64,000 bases of DNA from Microvenator marinus (GTDB lineage: Bacteria; Myxococcota_A; Bradymonadia; Bradymonadales; Bradymonadaceae). Under the pieces are notes generated by a model. The model did not search any database and was not told where the DNA came from. It saw nothing but the letters and a program-made list of their open reading frames with translations. The position numbers and the translations under genes were made by a program. Where the stretch lies: the NCBI RefSeq assembly GCF_007993755.1, contig NZ_CP042467.1, positions 5,728,001 through 5,792,000 on the forward strand, read 5' to 3'. This document shows, one piece after another, positions 53,883 to 63,336 of the stretch; within the stretch, counting starts at the first letter, position 1; each line of letters opens with the position of its first letter.

Positions 53883-54578
53883 ATGAAACTCCCAAAACTC
53901 ACCGCCTTACTCCTCTTGTTCCTGTTCGGCTGTTCCGATTCAGAAACCTCACCTACACCTACCGATATGGGGACTGACTCCAGTGTCGTAGCAGACCAAG
54001 ATGTCATGCCGGTGCAGGATATGGCCGCACAGGATATGCAGGCGGAGGACATGCCCGCGCAGGATATGACTACGGAAGACATGGCTCTGCAAGACATGAC
54101 CGTGGATATGCCGGGAGAAGACATGTCGATTGAAGACATGTCCGTGGATCAATCCGCAGATATGACCGTGGATATGCCTCAAGACATGGCAGACCCTTTT
54201 GAAGGGCGCCCGATCGGTCAATGCGTGGCGTCCTCTGATTGCCCTAGTAATCCGAATGGTGCGTTTTGCAACCGAACGTTGCCTGGTGGGTCATGCGGTG
54301 GATGTGGGACCGATTCACATTGCGATGATGAGTGTTTCAACGGTGTCTGTGTGACCACCTGCCAGTCCAGCTCAGATTGTCCTCCTGGGCTCAGCTGTAC
54401 CGGGGCGGGTCGCTGTGGCGCGATGATGTGCGTGAATGGTCAATGCCCGGATTCGCTCTTTGGTTGTTCTGCCTCCAATCGTTGCGAAAGGATTGATTGC
54501 AGCGATGACGCGGGCGTCTGTCCGACTGGGACGACCTGTACTTCTGGTCTCTGCGTAGAAGACAGGGCGTTGAATTGA
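53883..54578 (+). CDS. Lipoprotein with Met-Asp repeat linker and Cys-rich end
   Basis: 231 residues. Lipobox FGCS lies near residue 17. Residues of about 35-100 are a low-complexity chain in which the pair DM returns many times (VQDMAAQDMQAEDM, TVDMPGEDM, DMTVDMPQDM). The C-terminal 125 residues carry about 18 Cys in a pattern such as CVASSDCPSNPNGAFC and CVNGQCPDSLFGC, probably disulfide-bonded. The acidic Met-rich linker is unlike the Asn- or Glu-rich ones of the other lipoproteins here and could bind metals such as copper, but this is only suggestion. Confidence 0.72.
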   Translation: MKLPKLTALLLLFLFGCSDSETSPTPTDMGTDSSVVADQDVMPVQDMAAQDMQAEDMPAQDMTTEDMALQDMTVDMPGEDMSIEDMSVDQSADMTVDMPQDMADPFEGRPIGQCVASSDCPSNPNGAFCNRTLPGGSCGGCGTDSHCDDECFNGVCVTTCQSSSDCPPGLSCTGAGRCGAMMCVNGQCPDSLFGCSASNRCERIDCSDDAGVCPTGTTCTSGLCVEDRALN

Positions 54579-54582
54579 TTGG

Positions 54583-55794
54583 TTAGCGTGGAGGGTTGGC
54601 TTTGAGGAACTCGACGGTCTCGTCGATGTCGTCGGTAAGTAGAAGAAGGTCTCCATAGACCGTTTCCATGCCGCGGCGCTTGACGAAACCCTTGATAAAG
54701 CCAAAGAGGTCGGAGTAGGCGTCTACGCCTAAGAAGACCATCGGACTGCGCACAATGAATGTGGCATAATGATTTTGGGCGAGGTCCATGAAGACCTCTT
54801 GAAGAGTTCCGGCGCTACCAGGCGCGAAGACCACGCCGGCAGTGCTTATCGCCAGCAAATTGTCTTCACGCAACGAGTTCGAGAAGTACTTTGCGACGTG
54901 GGTTCCGAAGAGGTTGGTGGGCTCATGTCCGTAGAACCATGTGGGAATGGCTAGGCTTTCTCCGGGCTTTCCAGACGTGCACTGGTAGGTATTTCTGAGT
55001 CCAGGATCGTCACCAAAACACGCATTGCACACATTTTTTGCCAATTGGATGTACTCGGAGACAGCGCTCAAGAATTCGGGCGTTCCGTCGGTAAAGCCAC
55101 CGTCAAACTTTGGGGCAGCACTAAGGGTTTCCAACGCGAAGTCAACGATTCCCTCGTCCTCGAACGTTGAAAGGTAGGCGCCCAGGTTTGCAGCTTCCAT
55201 GATGCCCGGTCCACCGCCACTTGTGACGAAGAAACCATTGGTTGCGAGTCGGAACGTCAATCGCGTAATCGCCTCAAAGTAAGGGTCGTTACGCTTGGTT
55301 CCGTGTCCCCCCATGATGCCCACGGCACCCGGGCTTCCGTTTGAAATGACCCTCGAGATGAGATGCTCGATACCATCGTCGATGCCGTGGTCGTGAATTC
55401 GTTGAGCTAGCGCCTCACGGATTCCAACGCCGGCGGCCGATTTCCTTGCTCGGTCAAAATGCGCGTAGATTTGGTAATCGGTGGTGTGGGTGTAACCTGT
55501 CTCCCAGCCTTCTAGAAGCTCTTCTGGAGAGTAGAGTTTGTGTCGGTAGACCTCGTAGGGGACCTCTGAAAACTTGGGGAAGACGTGCGCTCCGCGTTCA
55601 ATCAGGTCGAGCTTCTGTTGTAGGTCAAAGGTACATCCTAGAAAGATCGCGTCTTCGACACTGACTTTGAGCTCAAACGAGCTCAGGTCCAAGTCCCGGA
55701 TGACCCATCCTGCCAATGTTTTCTCGGTTTCGAGCACGGCTTTGAGTTCATTGGCTTCGTAGACTTCTTTGCGACGCAGCGATCTGGGAGTCAT
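54583..55794 (-). CDS. LOG/lysine-decarboxylase-like nucleotide-binding protein
   Basis: 403 residues from ATG 55794; the upstream in-frame extension has no binding site. The family motifs are GGHGTKRNDPYFE, TSGGGPGIMEAAN and PGSAGTLQEVFMDL, the last matching PGGxGTxxE. This Rossmann-like fold acts as cytokinin riboside phosphoribohydrolase (LOG) in some members and as nucleotide-5'-monophosphate nucleosidase (PpnN) in others. At 403 residues it is much longer than LOG (about 190) and closer to PpnN (454 in E. coli). Confidence 0.8.
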   Translation of the reverse strand: MTPRSLRRKEVYEANELKAVLETEKTLAGWVIRDLDLSSFELKVSVEDAIFLGCTFDLQQKLDLIERGAHVFPKFSEVPYEVYRHKLYSPEELLEGWETGYTHTTDYQIYAHFDRARKSAAGVGIREALAQRIHDHGIDDGIEHLISRVISNGSPGAVGIMGGHGTKRNDPYFEAITRLTFRLATNGFFVTSGGGPGIMEAANLGAYLSTFEDEGIVDFALETLSAAPKFDGGFTDGTPEFLSAVSEYIQLAKNVCNACFGDDPGLRNTYQCTSGKPGESLAIPTWFYGHEPTNLFGTHVAKYFSNSLREDNLLAISTAGVVFAPGSAGTLQEVFMDLAQNHYATFIVRSPMVFLGVDAYSDLFGFIKGFVKRRGMETVYGDLLLLTDDIDETVEFLKANPPR

Positions 55795-55828
55795 GTTTGG
55801 GCTCTTGGATATGGAACAAGAAATAGAG

Positions 55829-55856
55829 AAGACGCCACGAGATCTCACGGCGTCTT
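55829..55856 (-). terminator. Hairpin between the LOG-like and FAS1 genes, probable terminator of the FAS1 gene
   Basis: AAGACGCC (55829-55836) and GGCGTCTT (55849-55856) form a perfect 8-bp stem around 12 bases. On the minus strand the following bases are TCTCTATTTCTT, moderately T-rich. It stands 27 bases after the FAS1 stop. Confidence 0.5.
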
Positions 55857-55882
55857 ATCTAAAGTGTCAAGTTAAGTTGCGA

Positions 55883-56482
55883 TTAGTTCGCAGCTTGACC
55901 TTCTGCTGGAGGCATAGCGACGGTGTCGATCACGTGGATGACGCCGTTGGTGCAGTCGATGTCGGTCTTGACGACGTTTGCGCCCTGGTAGGTCACAGTT
56001 CCGTCTTCAGCGACGACAACGTTTACTTTGGTACCAGCGAGGGTGTCAGCTTCCATGGTCGTGACATCAGCAGCCATGACGCGTGCAGGCACAACGTGGA
56101 ACTTAAGGATGTTGACGAGCTGGTCCTTGTTTTCTGCCTTGAGGAGTTCCTCGACGGTTCCTTCTGGAAGCTTAGCGAAAGCTTCGTCGGTAGGAGCGAA
56201 AACGGTGAATGGGCCTTCGCCTTTGAGAGCTTCGACGAGCTCAGCTGCGGTGAGAGCCGAAACAAGGGTCGTGAAGGTGCCAGCGCTGATAGCGGTGTCA
56301 ACAACGTCAACTTTGACTGCTTCTTCTGCGGCAGCTTTAGCATCAGCTTCTGCTTGCTCAGCAGCAGCATTTGCTTCTGCTTCCATCGAAGCGTTGGCAT
56401 CGTCAGCCATCTTGTCCATGTCACTAGATTTACAACCAAAAGCCATGGTTGAGAGCAAAAGCAATGCGATCATCTTCTTCAT
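55883..56482 (-). CDS. FAS1 (fasciclin) domain lipoprotein with Ala-rich helix
   Basis: 199 residues from ATG 56482, with AGGAG upstream. Lipobox AFGC lies near residue 16. Residues of about 20-58 are an Ala/Glu/Asp helix with a spacing reminiscent of the Lpp alanine zipper, probably a coiled coil or spacer. Residues of about 62-195 are one FAS1 domain ([54 protein letters not shown]), an adhesion module. No gene on either side is closely linked. Confidence 0.88.
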   Translation of the reverse strand: MKKMIALLLLSTMAFGCKSSDMDKMADDANASMEAEANAAAEQAEADAKAAAEEAVKVDVVDTAISAGTFTTLVSALTAAELVEALKGEGPFTVFAPTDEAFAKLPEGTVEELLKAENKDQLVNILKFHVVPARVMAADVTTMEADTLAGTKVNVVVAEDGTVTYQGANVVKTDIDCTNGVIHVIDTVAMPPAEGQAAN

Positions 56483-56524
56483 GTGTGTCTCCTGTGTGCC
56501 TTTTGACCAGTCATAAGGCGATTT

Positions 56525-56543
56525 TTTGAAACGATTTTTCAAA
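56525..56543. repeat. AT-rich inverted repeat upstream of the FAS1 gene
   Basis: TTTGAAA (56525-56531) and TTTCAAA (56537-56543) form a perfect 7-bp inverted repeat with five bases between, between the kinase stop and the FAS1 start. It could be an operator or a weak terminator of the kinase gene. Confidence 0.35.
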
Positions 56544-56578
56544 CAACAAAGCGGAGTTAGACCGTCGTCAAAGTTTTG

Positions 56579-59500
56579 TCAAGGTCGCTCCTCTTCCTCG
56601 ACTTCGCTGACTTCACTGGCCTCACTCGCCTCGCTCTCGTAGTCCGGAATTTCCGACCACGCATCTGGGTCGAAAGCTTCGAAATGAGAGGATGATTGTG
56701 CGAGTGCATTAAGTGCATCCGAATTTACCATTTGCACAGGTTCAAAATCGTCGGGTTCCGAGTCCTCGATGTGTCCAAGTGTCTGAACTTCAGGCAGAAT
56801 TTCGCTACTTTCGGACATTGGAGGGGCGCTGGGAATCGTCTGAGTGAGCTCTGAAATTTGTGTCTTAAACTCTTCAGGTAAGTCAAAGATTTCAGCGAGT
56901 TGCTCGAACTTTCGATCGACTAGATTTGGTTCCAGATAATTTTGGATCGAGAATTCATAAAGGCGGCGCAACATATCGAGTTCAATGTGATCAGGTGTTC
57001 GGTCAAATTGAAAAGCTGCGTCGATAGTTTGTGCAAAGAGCGCTTCATCACTTTGGGCGGTCGCCACCGCGGCCAAGGCATCTGCGGGATGTGTGAACGG
57101 GCTGCGCGCCCCGGCCAGCACACGTTGATGCAGTCGCTCTAGAATGGGCCGAGCGGTTGAAATTTCTCCACGTGCGATCAGTGTTCTCGCAATCAGTTCC
57201 TCGGAGCGCGACCGAAGGCTAGAATCACCGCTTAAAAGCTCTCGGATCTGCAATGACTCTCTAAACCTGAGTTCTGCGCTCTCGAAGTCGTTCTGAAGAT
57301 AGGCGAGGGTGCCGAGCGACTCTAGTGCGTGGGCCTCAGCCATAGAGACTGAAGCCTCGCGAGCCTTGGCAATGGCGTCGTCTAGAATCGTGTGCGCATC
57401 TTCGAGCCGGCCTTCCTTGATAGCGCAGTCGCCAAGCTGGGTGTGAGCCCAGATCGCATGGACCGACTCAGGCGCAAGCGCGATCGTTTGCTCGAATTCT
57501 GAGCGTGCGGACTCAAAGTCCCCCTTGTGATAGTGCAGGTGTCCCAGCGTTCTGTGGCACGAGGCCGCGTGATGGGGCTTCGCCTGTGAAAGCTCCAAAG
57601 CTTCTTGTGCCAGCGTAAGGCCGTGTTCAAGCCTCCGCGCGTAAACTGAAGCCCATGCCTGTGCCCTGAGAATATTGGCCAATAGCTTTGGTTTCGCGCT
57701 CTCTCGGGCGAGCTCCTCGGCGCGCTCCAGCAAGCTAATACCGTGGTTAAAGGTTGCCTCGTTCTCGCTGTACACCATCGGGATGCCGCGTCTGACCCAG
57801 AGTTCGGCCCACCGAATATCGGTTGGGGACATTCCCATCGACGTGTAGGCCATCTCGAGTAGGTCGACGATTTCTGCCGTATCTCGTTGTTCAGGAGCTC
57901 CGTGGGCGCGCTGATACGCCTCTTCCAGGCAGGTGATGGCGAGCTGATAGGCCTGGCCTTCTACAAAGTGTCTTCCGACCCTTTGGGCCAGTCCTGGGGT
58001 GTCTGGGTCGTAGAGTGACATGAGTGCCTTCGCAGAGTTCATGTTCTGGGATTTCCAACGGTCGTTGTCTGCTGAACTTTGAACCAGAATGTCGCGAAGT
58101 TGGTTGTTGATGAACGCAAATCCGTTGGGCTGCTCAACGGCGAGCCTTAGCCGGACGAGCTCATTGATGAGTCCGGTGGGGATGGTGAGGTCGAGAGCTT
58201 CACAAACCTTTTCCCACTCCTTGAGCCTTACGTCGTGGCCGAGCGCTGCCGCGACCTCGAGTGCTTGCCGAACTTTGTCCGGGTCGAGGCCGAGTCGCAT
58301 CTTTCCGTCCGAGACCTGACCCGGACGCGCAAACACCTGAACGATGAATTCGATGCGGCTATCCCAAACAGCGGCGAGGTTTCTCGGGACGGTAGCGGTC
58401 TCACCGTGTTTGACCACGAGCGCTCCGTTGTCCTCCACAAGCACGCCTCGTTTAACCCAGTCTTCAACGAGCTGCACGGCGAAGAGTGGCGAGCCTGCCG
58501 AGCGTCCAGAGACGTCGTGCGCTAGAGCTTGAGGTAAGCCAAGGTGGTTTTGCAGAAGTTGGCGGATATGATCGCGGCTCAGAGGGTCCACACTGACAGA
58601 TGAGGAACTTGGACGCGCGAGAAGGGCCGAGAGAGCCTCATTTTCCTCTGGTCGCTCGGCAAGAGCTTCGTCTCGTACTGTGAGCACGAAGAAGATCGGG
58701 TTTTCCCCCTCTGCATCGAGCACGTGGCGGGCAAACTCAATCGAGTCCCAGCTAAAGTGGGCGTCATCCATAAAGACCACAACGGGTCGAGTGGTCGCGA
58801 GCCTGGAAAGCACGCGCCGGATCACCACGTAGCGTTGGTCGGGTGAGGTAAACTGAACGAATTTCGAGGTTCGGTCAGATTCCTCCATATTTGAGCGCAT
58901 GATTTCGGTAAGTGCGCGTACTTCGTACTCGTCAGGTGTTCCGAATCGCTCGAGCTCCGCGCTCACGCGTGCCTGCATATCTTCGGCGTTGAGGCCAGCA
59001 GACCGAAAATAGCTGGTCAACATCCAGCCGAGTCCATGAGTGGGAGAGTTGATCTCGCCATGCGTAGTCTGAAGGACGTGGGCTGCGCCGATCTCGGCCA
59101 GCATTTCGCAAAGCCAATTTCCTAGGCGTGTTTTTCCGGACCCAGCGAGGCCACGAAGTACCAGGGCCTCGGGCTTCGCGTCCATGTAGACTCGCTTGAA
59201 CGACTCCCAGAGTGAGGTGCGAATCGATTCGCGATCGACTACCGGGATGGTACGAAGTCCAAAGAGTCCGAGACCAGCGCCGACAAGATTATTCTGAGCT
59301 TTTGGAGGCTCGGCCTCTTGCCACGTAATCGGGAGGGCGGGTGCGTCCGGATAGCGTTGTTGCTGAGCGGTTTTGCTCATCGTAAAGATTCGAAGCGCCT
59401 CCGGGAGTGCGAAGTCTACGCGCGTAGGCATCATGTCCGTGGCGTCGTCAAACTCATCTTCGTCTTGGCCCATAACCGAGCTTAGTTCTCCGAAGAGGAT

Positions 59501-60379
59501 CGCCGAGTCATCGAGCTGTGTGAGCGCCCAAACGGCGTCAGCGCTCGAGCGAAAGCGGTCTTGCGGGGCCTTAGCGGTCATTCTCGAGACCCACTCGTCA
59601 AATCCTCTTGGAACATCAATTCGAGGCTTGAGGGCCGGCATCGGATTGTTGATATGCGCCATGGCGAGCATCATGAACGTGCCGCCCTTGAAAGGCAGCT
59701 CACCCGTGACCAGCTGGTACGCCATGATTCCCACGGCGTAGAGGTCGGTCCACGGGCCGTAATCGCGCCATTTTCCCATGAACTGCTCGGGAGCCATGTA
59801 CCGAGGGGTGCCGGAAGCTTCTTCGGTGCTTCGGGACGTGAAGTCCATAGCGTCGGTGCGGGTATGGGCATCTTTTGCGTGAGCGACGCCGAAATCGGTC
59901 AGGATGATGCGCGGGGGGGACTCGTGGTGAGAGCCGAGAAGCACGTTTCCGGGCTTGATATCGCGGTGGACGAGTCCGCATGCGTGGGCGTGTGAAAGCC
60001 CGCCGAGCACAGACATCAAGATGTTCTTGATATCGCGCCAGTTTAGCGGGTCGATCTGCGTGGCCAAAGAGCCCCGGCTTGCGTACTCCATAACGAGGTA
60101 AGGGCTTCCGGGAATCAGGTTTCCGGGGAGTGACTTGACCTCTTCTGGCAGGGTGCCGTAGTCGAAAATCTGCACCACGTTGGGGTGGTTGAGGCGTGCA
60201 ACGGCTTGTACTTCGCGCCGAAATTCCTCCTGATATTCAGGCATCAAGGCGTTTGCGCCTGTGATGACCTTGATGGCCACGGGAAGCGCCTGCTCAATAT
60301 GAGTGCCGCGCCAAATTTCTCCCATGCCGCCCGTGGCAAACTGGGATTGGATATCAAAAGGACCGAGTCGCACCGCCAT
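56579..60379 (-). CDS. Second giant Ser/Thr kinase fused to AAA ATPase and TPR repeats
   Basis: 1266 residues. The kinase domain (about 8-280) has the Gly loop FATGGMGEIWRG, Lys37, HRDIKPGN at 138-145 and DFG at 162-164. An AAA/STAND module has Walker A LAGSGKT (Lys416) and Walker B VVFMDDAHFSWD. TPR-like helices run from about 750 to 1170, and the end is an acidic Ser/Glu tail (SEASEASEVSEVEEEE). The design repeats that of the kinase at 13246, but they differ in motif detail, so this is not a recent copy. The protein is probably cytoplasmic. It lies alone between the FAS1 gene and the methionine aminopeptidase gene, separated from the latter by 82 bases. Confidence 0.9.
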   Translation of the reverse strand: MAVRLGPFDIQSQFATGGMGEIWRGTHIEQALPVAIKVITGANALMPEYQEEFRREVQAVARLNHPNVVQIFDYGTLPEEVKSLPGNLIPGSPYLVMEYASRGSLATQIDPLNWRDIKNILMSVLGGLSHAHACGLVHRDIKPGNVLLGSHHESPPRIILTDFGVAHAKDAHTRTDAMDFTSRSTEEASGTPRYMAPEQFMGKWRDYGPWTDLYAVGIMAYQLVTGELPFKGGTFMMLAMAHINNPMPALKPRIDVPRGFDEWVSRMTAKAPQDRFRSSADAVWALTQLDDSAILFGELSSVMGQDEDEFDDATDMMPTRVDFALPEALRIFTMSKTAQQQRYPDAPALPITWQEAEPPKAQNNLVGAGLGLFGLRTIPVVDRESIRTSLWESFKRVYMDAKPEALVLRGLAGSGKTRLGNWLCEMLAEIGAAHVLQTTHGEINSPTHGLGWMLTSYFRSAGLNAEDMQARVSAELERFGTPDEYEVRALTEIMRSNMEESDRTSKFVQFTSPDQRYVVIRRVLSRLATTRPVVVFMDDAHFSWDSIEFARHVLDAEGENPIFFVLTVRDEALAERPEENEALSALLARPSSSSVSVDPLSRDHIRQLLQNHLGLPQALAHDVSGRSAGSPLFAVQLVEDWVKRGVLVEDNGALVVKHGETATVPRNLAAVWDSRIEFIVQVFARPGQVSDGKMRLGLDPDKVRQALEVAAALGHDVRLKEWEKVCEALDLTIPTGLINELVRLRLAVEQPNGFAFINNQLRDILVQSSADNDRWKSQNMNSAKALMSLYDPDTPGLAQRVGRHFVEGQAYQLAITCLEEAYQRAHGAPEQRDTAEIVDLLEMAYTSMGMSPTDIRWAELWVRRGIPMVYSENEATFNHGISLLERAEELARESAKPKLLANILRAQAWASVYARRLEHGLTLAQEALELSQAKPHHAASCHRTLGHLHYHKGDFESARSEFEQTIALAPESVHAIWAHTQLGDCAIKEGRLEDAHTILDDAIAKAREASVSMAEAHALESLGTLAYLQNDFESAELRFRESLQIRELLSGDSSLRSRSEELIARTLIARGEISTARPILERLHQRVLAGARSPFTHPADALAAVATAQSDEALFAQTIDAAFQFDRTPDHIELDMLRRLYEFSIQNYLEPNLVDRKFEQLAEIFDLPEEFKTQISELTQTIPSAPPMSESSEILPEVQTLGHIEDSEPDDFEPVQMVNSDALNALAQSSSHFEAFDPDAWSEIPDYESEASEASEVSEVEEEERP

Positions 60380-60461
60380 ACGTCATCCTGTTGCAGGTCT
60401 GTCTGCTTTGGATGGCTCTACCATGATGCGGTTGCAAAGTGAATTGCCTGAGTCATTAAGC

Positions 60462-61457
60462 TCAGCGCTTATCGTGTAGAAATCGGGGCGCGCGGGGGCT
60501 TGCGGTAAGAATTTCAAAACCGGATGAAGTCACCATCACAGTGTGTTCGAACTGCGCGCTGAGTTTGAGGTCCGAGGTCACCGCAGTCCAGTCGTCGGGC
60601 CAAATAACGCATCGCCATGAACCTTCGTTGATCATGGGTTCCACGGTGAACGTCATGCCTTCTTTCATGATCTCGTTCTGGCGCGGCGAATAATAGTGCA
60701 AGAGTTGGGGTTCCATATGGAACATCTCGCCGATGCCGTGAGCTGTGAAATCCTTGACCACGCTATATCCATGCGCGTGTGCGTGAGTCTCGATTGCCTT
60801 GCCGATGGCGTTGAATGGCTTACCTGGGGCAACCTCCTCGATGCCACGCATCATGCACTCCCACGTGGTCTGAACCAGACGGTGCGCCGACTGAGAGACC
60901 TGACCGACGAAAACGGTCTCGGAATTGTCTCCGTGCATGCCGTCCAGAAAAATCGTGCAGTCGATATTGACGATTTCGCCGTTTCTTAAGGGGCGAGAAT
61001 CCGGGATGCCGTGGCAAATCACCTCGTTGATCGAGGTGCAAATGCTCTTCATGTATCCCTGGTAGCCGAGCGTACTCGGGTAGCCGCCAAGCGAGATCAT
61101 CTTCTCGTGCGCCAGTCTATCGAGCTCATCGGTCGTGATGCCTTCCTCGACATGGTCGATGATATAATCAAGCGTTTCTCGAGCGGCCTCGCACGCTGCT
61201 CTCATGCGCTGGATCTGGTCCTCGGTAGTCTTTGTGCACCACTCGCGCTTGCCCTTCGGTCGTCCGTTGTTCAGCACATAGTCTGGGCGCGGAATGTGGT
61301 CAGGGACCGGTCGTATCGGGGAGACTTTTCCCGGCTGAATACGGGTATCTGGTACCACGGGACCGGACGCTGATAGATCCGTTGAGAGATGGCATTTCTT
61401 GTATTTCTTGCCGCTTCCGCACCAACATGGGTCATTGCGGCCGATTTTATCGTTCAT
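60462..61457 (-). CDS. map: Methionine aminopeptidase type I with N-terminal SEC-C motif
   Basis: 331 residues from ATG 61457, chosen because AAGGA lies just upstream and the N-terminus then starts with the SEC-C zinc motif [16 protein letters not shown]; the longer frame upstream is not supported. The catalytic pita-bread fold (about 70-320) has [40 protein letters not shown] and FTVEPMIN with the five usual metal ligands (DDHEE). It removes the starting Met from new proteins. The SEC-C addition, also found on SecA, may contact the ribosome or nucleic acid. Confidence 0.92.
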   Translation of the reverse strand: MNDKIGRNDPCWCGSGKKYKKCHLSTDLSASGPVVPDTRIQPGKVSPIRPVPDHIPRPDYVLNNGRPKGKREWCTKTTEDQIQRMRAACEAARETLDYIIDHVEEGITTDELDRLAHEKMISLGGYPSTLGYQGYMKSICTSINEVICHGIPDSRPLRNGEIVNIDCTIFLDGMHGDNSETVFVGQVSQSAHRLVQTTWECMMRGIEEVAPGKPFNAIGKAIETHAHAHGYSVVKDFTAHGIGEMFHMEPQLLHYYSPRQNEIMKEGMTFTVEPMINEGSWRCVIWPDDWTAVTSDLKLSAQFEHTVMVTSSGFEILTASPRAPRFLHDKR

Positions 61458-61541
61458 GGTCCTTTCCGGTTCAGGGGCCTCGTAGACGGGGGGAGAGATA
61501 CCCGATAATAGACGAATCGTCCAACTGACTGGAGATTCGAA

Positions 61542-62363
61542 ATGGCAAAAACGATTCAAATCTACTCGTGGAATGTCAATGGCATTCGTTCCGCGCACCA
61601 GAAAGGCTTTTTGGAGTGGCTTCATGCACGGCCACGTCCCAGCATTGTCGGGCTGCAGGAAACGCGCGCCGAACGCGAACAACTCTCAGAAGATCTGGAG
61701 AGTCCAGATGGCTGGCTGAGTCATTTTGTTTCCGCCCAAAAGAAGGGATATAGCGGGGTTGGCGTCTATACCAGCGCCAAGCCCAATGACGTGGTGACGA
61801 GCCTTGGGCGCCCTGAATTTGACGACGAGGGGAGAGCGATTCTGACGCGATTTGGTGAGCTGGATATCTGGAATGTTTATTTCCCAAACGGTAGTGGAAA
61901 GAACCGCGATTTGAGTCGAATTCCGTATAAGTTGGATTTCTACGCGCACCTGCTCGAAAGCCTGAAACCCCAGATAGACTCAGGCGGAAGGGTGCTGGTG
62001 ATGGGCGACTTCAACACCGCGCTTTCCGAGATTGATTTGGCCAGACCAAAGGGAAATGAGAAGACGAGTGGCTTTAGGCCTGAAGAGCGTGAGGCGTTGC
62101 AGCTCTGGTTGGATGCTGGGTTCGTGGACACATTCCGCCACCAGCACCCCGATGCCGAAGGGCACTACACATGGTGGAGCCAGCGAAAGGGTGTTCGCGA
62201 GCGAAACGTGGGTTGGCGAATCGACTATATTTTGGCTTCGCCAGCGGCCCATGCCTACGTGGAGTCAGCGCAAATCCATGCCGATGTCATGGGCTCCGAC
62301 CATTGCCCAATTTCGGTCAGCGTGAAGCCTGAGATTGCCGGCGACTTCAACTGGTCATTCTAG
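61542..62363 (+). CDS. xthA: Exonuclease III (AP endonuclease)
   Basis: 273 residues. The EEP fold shows [21 protein letters not shown] (metal-binding Glu), [36 protein letters not shown] and GSDHCPISV (His). It cuts DNA at abasic sites in base excision repair. GGAG precedes ATG 61542 by eight bases. It runs divergently from map (84 bases apart), and its stop overlaps the esterase gene by nine bases. Confidence 0.94.
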   Translation: MAKTIQIYSWNVNGIRSAHQKGFLEWLHARPRPSIVGLQETRAEREQLSEDLESPDGWLSHFVSAQKKGYSGVGVYTSAKPNDVVTSLGRPEFDDEGRAILTRFGELDIWNVYFPNGSGKNRDLSRIPYKLDFYAHLLESLKPQIDSGGRVLVMGDFNTALSEIDLARPKGNEKTSGFRPEEREALQLWLDAGFVDTFRHQHPDAEGHYTWWSQRKGVRERNVGWRIDYILASPAAHAYVESAQIHADVMGSDHCPISVSVKPEIAGDFNWSF

Positions 62364-63290
62364 GTGAAGCGCTCGGTCCAAAAACGCAAACTGGTCCGTC
62401 CAACACCGAAGGGCTTGCTCGCGCCAGATAAATGCGTGAAAGGCGTGGACCTCTCCGGGGTAGATGCGTGAATCCGAGTAGACACCGAGGTCCCTCAAGG
62501 CTCGGTCAAGCCGGCGTGTATCATCAAGGAGTGGGTCCTTGGTTCCAACGCTCGAGAAGAAAGGAGGCAGCGGCCGTTCCCACGCGCGCTCCTGCTCGAG
62601 TATGAGCAAGGGGTCTGCAAGTGTGCCTGGACGGTCGTCGGGCAAGTAGGCCAGGCTGACCTCTTTGAGTCTCTCTTCCACAAACTTCGATATATTCTTT
62701 CGGCGTGCAAATCTCGGCCAGTCTGAAACCTGCAACACTCCACAATTTGCTAGGACAGCGTCGGGTCTAACGCCGAGCTCAAAGATCTCTTCGGCAAAGG
62801 GTTCGGAAAACCGTTTGCACGCAGCGAGCGTGGTTGCGCTGACCAGATTTGCCCCGGCTGATTCACCCGCGAATACCAGCGGAAGTTTGCCGAGTTTGGA
62901 GTCGCGCGCTCGGATCCACTCAAGCCCCAACGCAAGGTCTTCAAGCGCCGAAGGATAGGGGTGTTTGGGGGCGAGTCGGTAGTTTAAGTTGTAGACCCGA
63001 TAACCACGGCGGGCGAAGCCCAAACCCATGATCCAATGGGTGTCTTTGGACAAGATTCGAAAACCGCCACCATGCACGTAGACTACAATACCCTTGGGCG
63101 GTTTGACCGGATGGTAGATATCCAGCGTGTGGTCGGGCATAGAGCCGTATTTAATGTCCCTTTCGATGAAAAGTGAGTTAAGCTCTCGCCGTGCTCTCGG
63201 GGTCATTTTGGATGCAAAAGAGAGCCCTTCGAAGAAGGATTCTACAGTTTTTGACCCGACTTTTTCTCGTATTGAACGTTGATGACTCAT
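62355..63290 (-). CDS. HSL-family alpha/beta hydrolase (esterase)
   Basis: 311 residues from ATG 63290 (ATG 63299 would add three); neither start has a clear binding site. The oxyanion motif VYVHGGGF and the nucleophile GESAGANL place it in the hormone-sensitive-lipase group. Probable acid and His lie near DPLLDDTRR and GEVHAFHAF. Members hydrolyse short acyl or acetyl esters. No signal peptide is seen. It is divergent from the PAS sensor gene with 46 bases between. Confidence 0.85.
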   Translation of the reverse strand: MSHQRSIREKVGSKTVESFFEGLSFASKMTPRARRELNSLFIERDIKYGSMPDHTLDIYHPVKPPKGIVVYVHGGGFRILSKDTHWIMGLGFARRGYRVYNLNYRLAPKHPYPSALEDLALGLEWIRARDSKLGKLPLVFAGESAGANLVSATTLAACKRFSEPFAEEIFELGVRPDAVLANCGVLQVSDWPRFARRKNISKFVEERLKEVSLAYLPDDRPGTLADPLLILEQERAWERPLPPFFSSVGTKDPLLDDTRRLDRALRDLGVYSDSRIYPGEVHAFHAFIWREQALRCWTDQFAFLDRALHLE

Positions 63291-63336
63291 GACGACCATT
63301 CGACTTTGATTCTGAAAACGGTATAGGATACCTGAC

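Noticed and set aside
56028-56516. 162-residue plus-strand Ala/Ser-rich frame over the FAS1 gene
   Set aside because: It mirrors the Ala-rich codons of the FAS1 lipoprotein and has no domain or binding site.
61458-61682. 75-residue N-terminal extension of methionine aminopeptidase
   Set aside because: It runs into the divergent xthA gene, has no family match, and ATG 61457 with AAGGA starts at the SEC-C motif.
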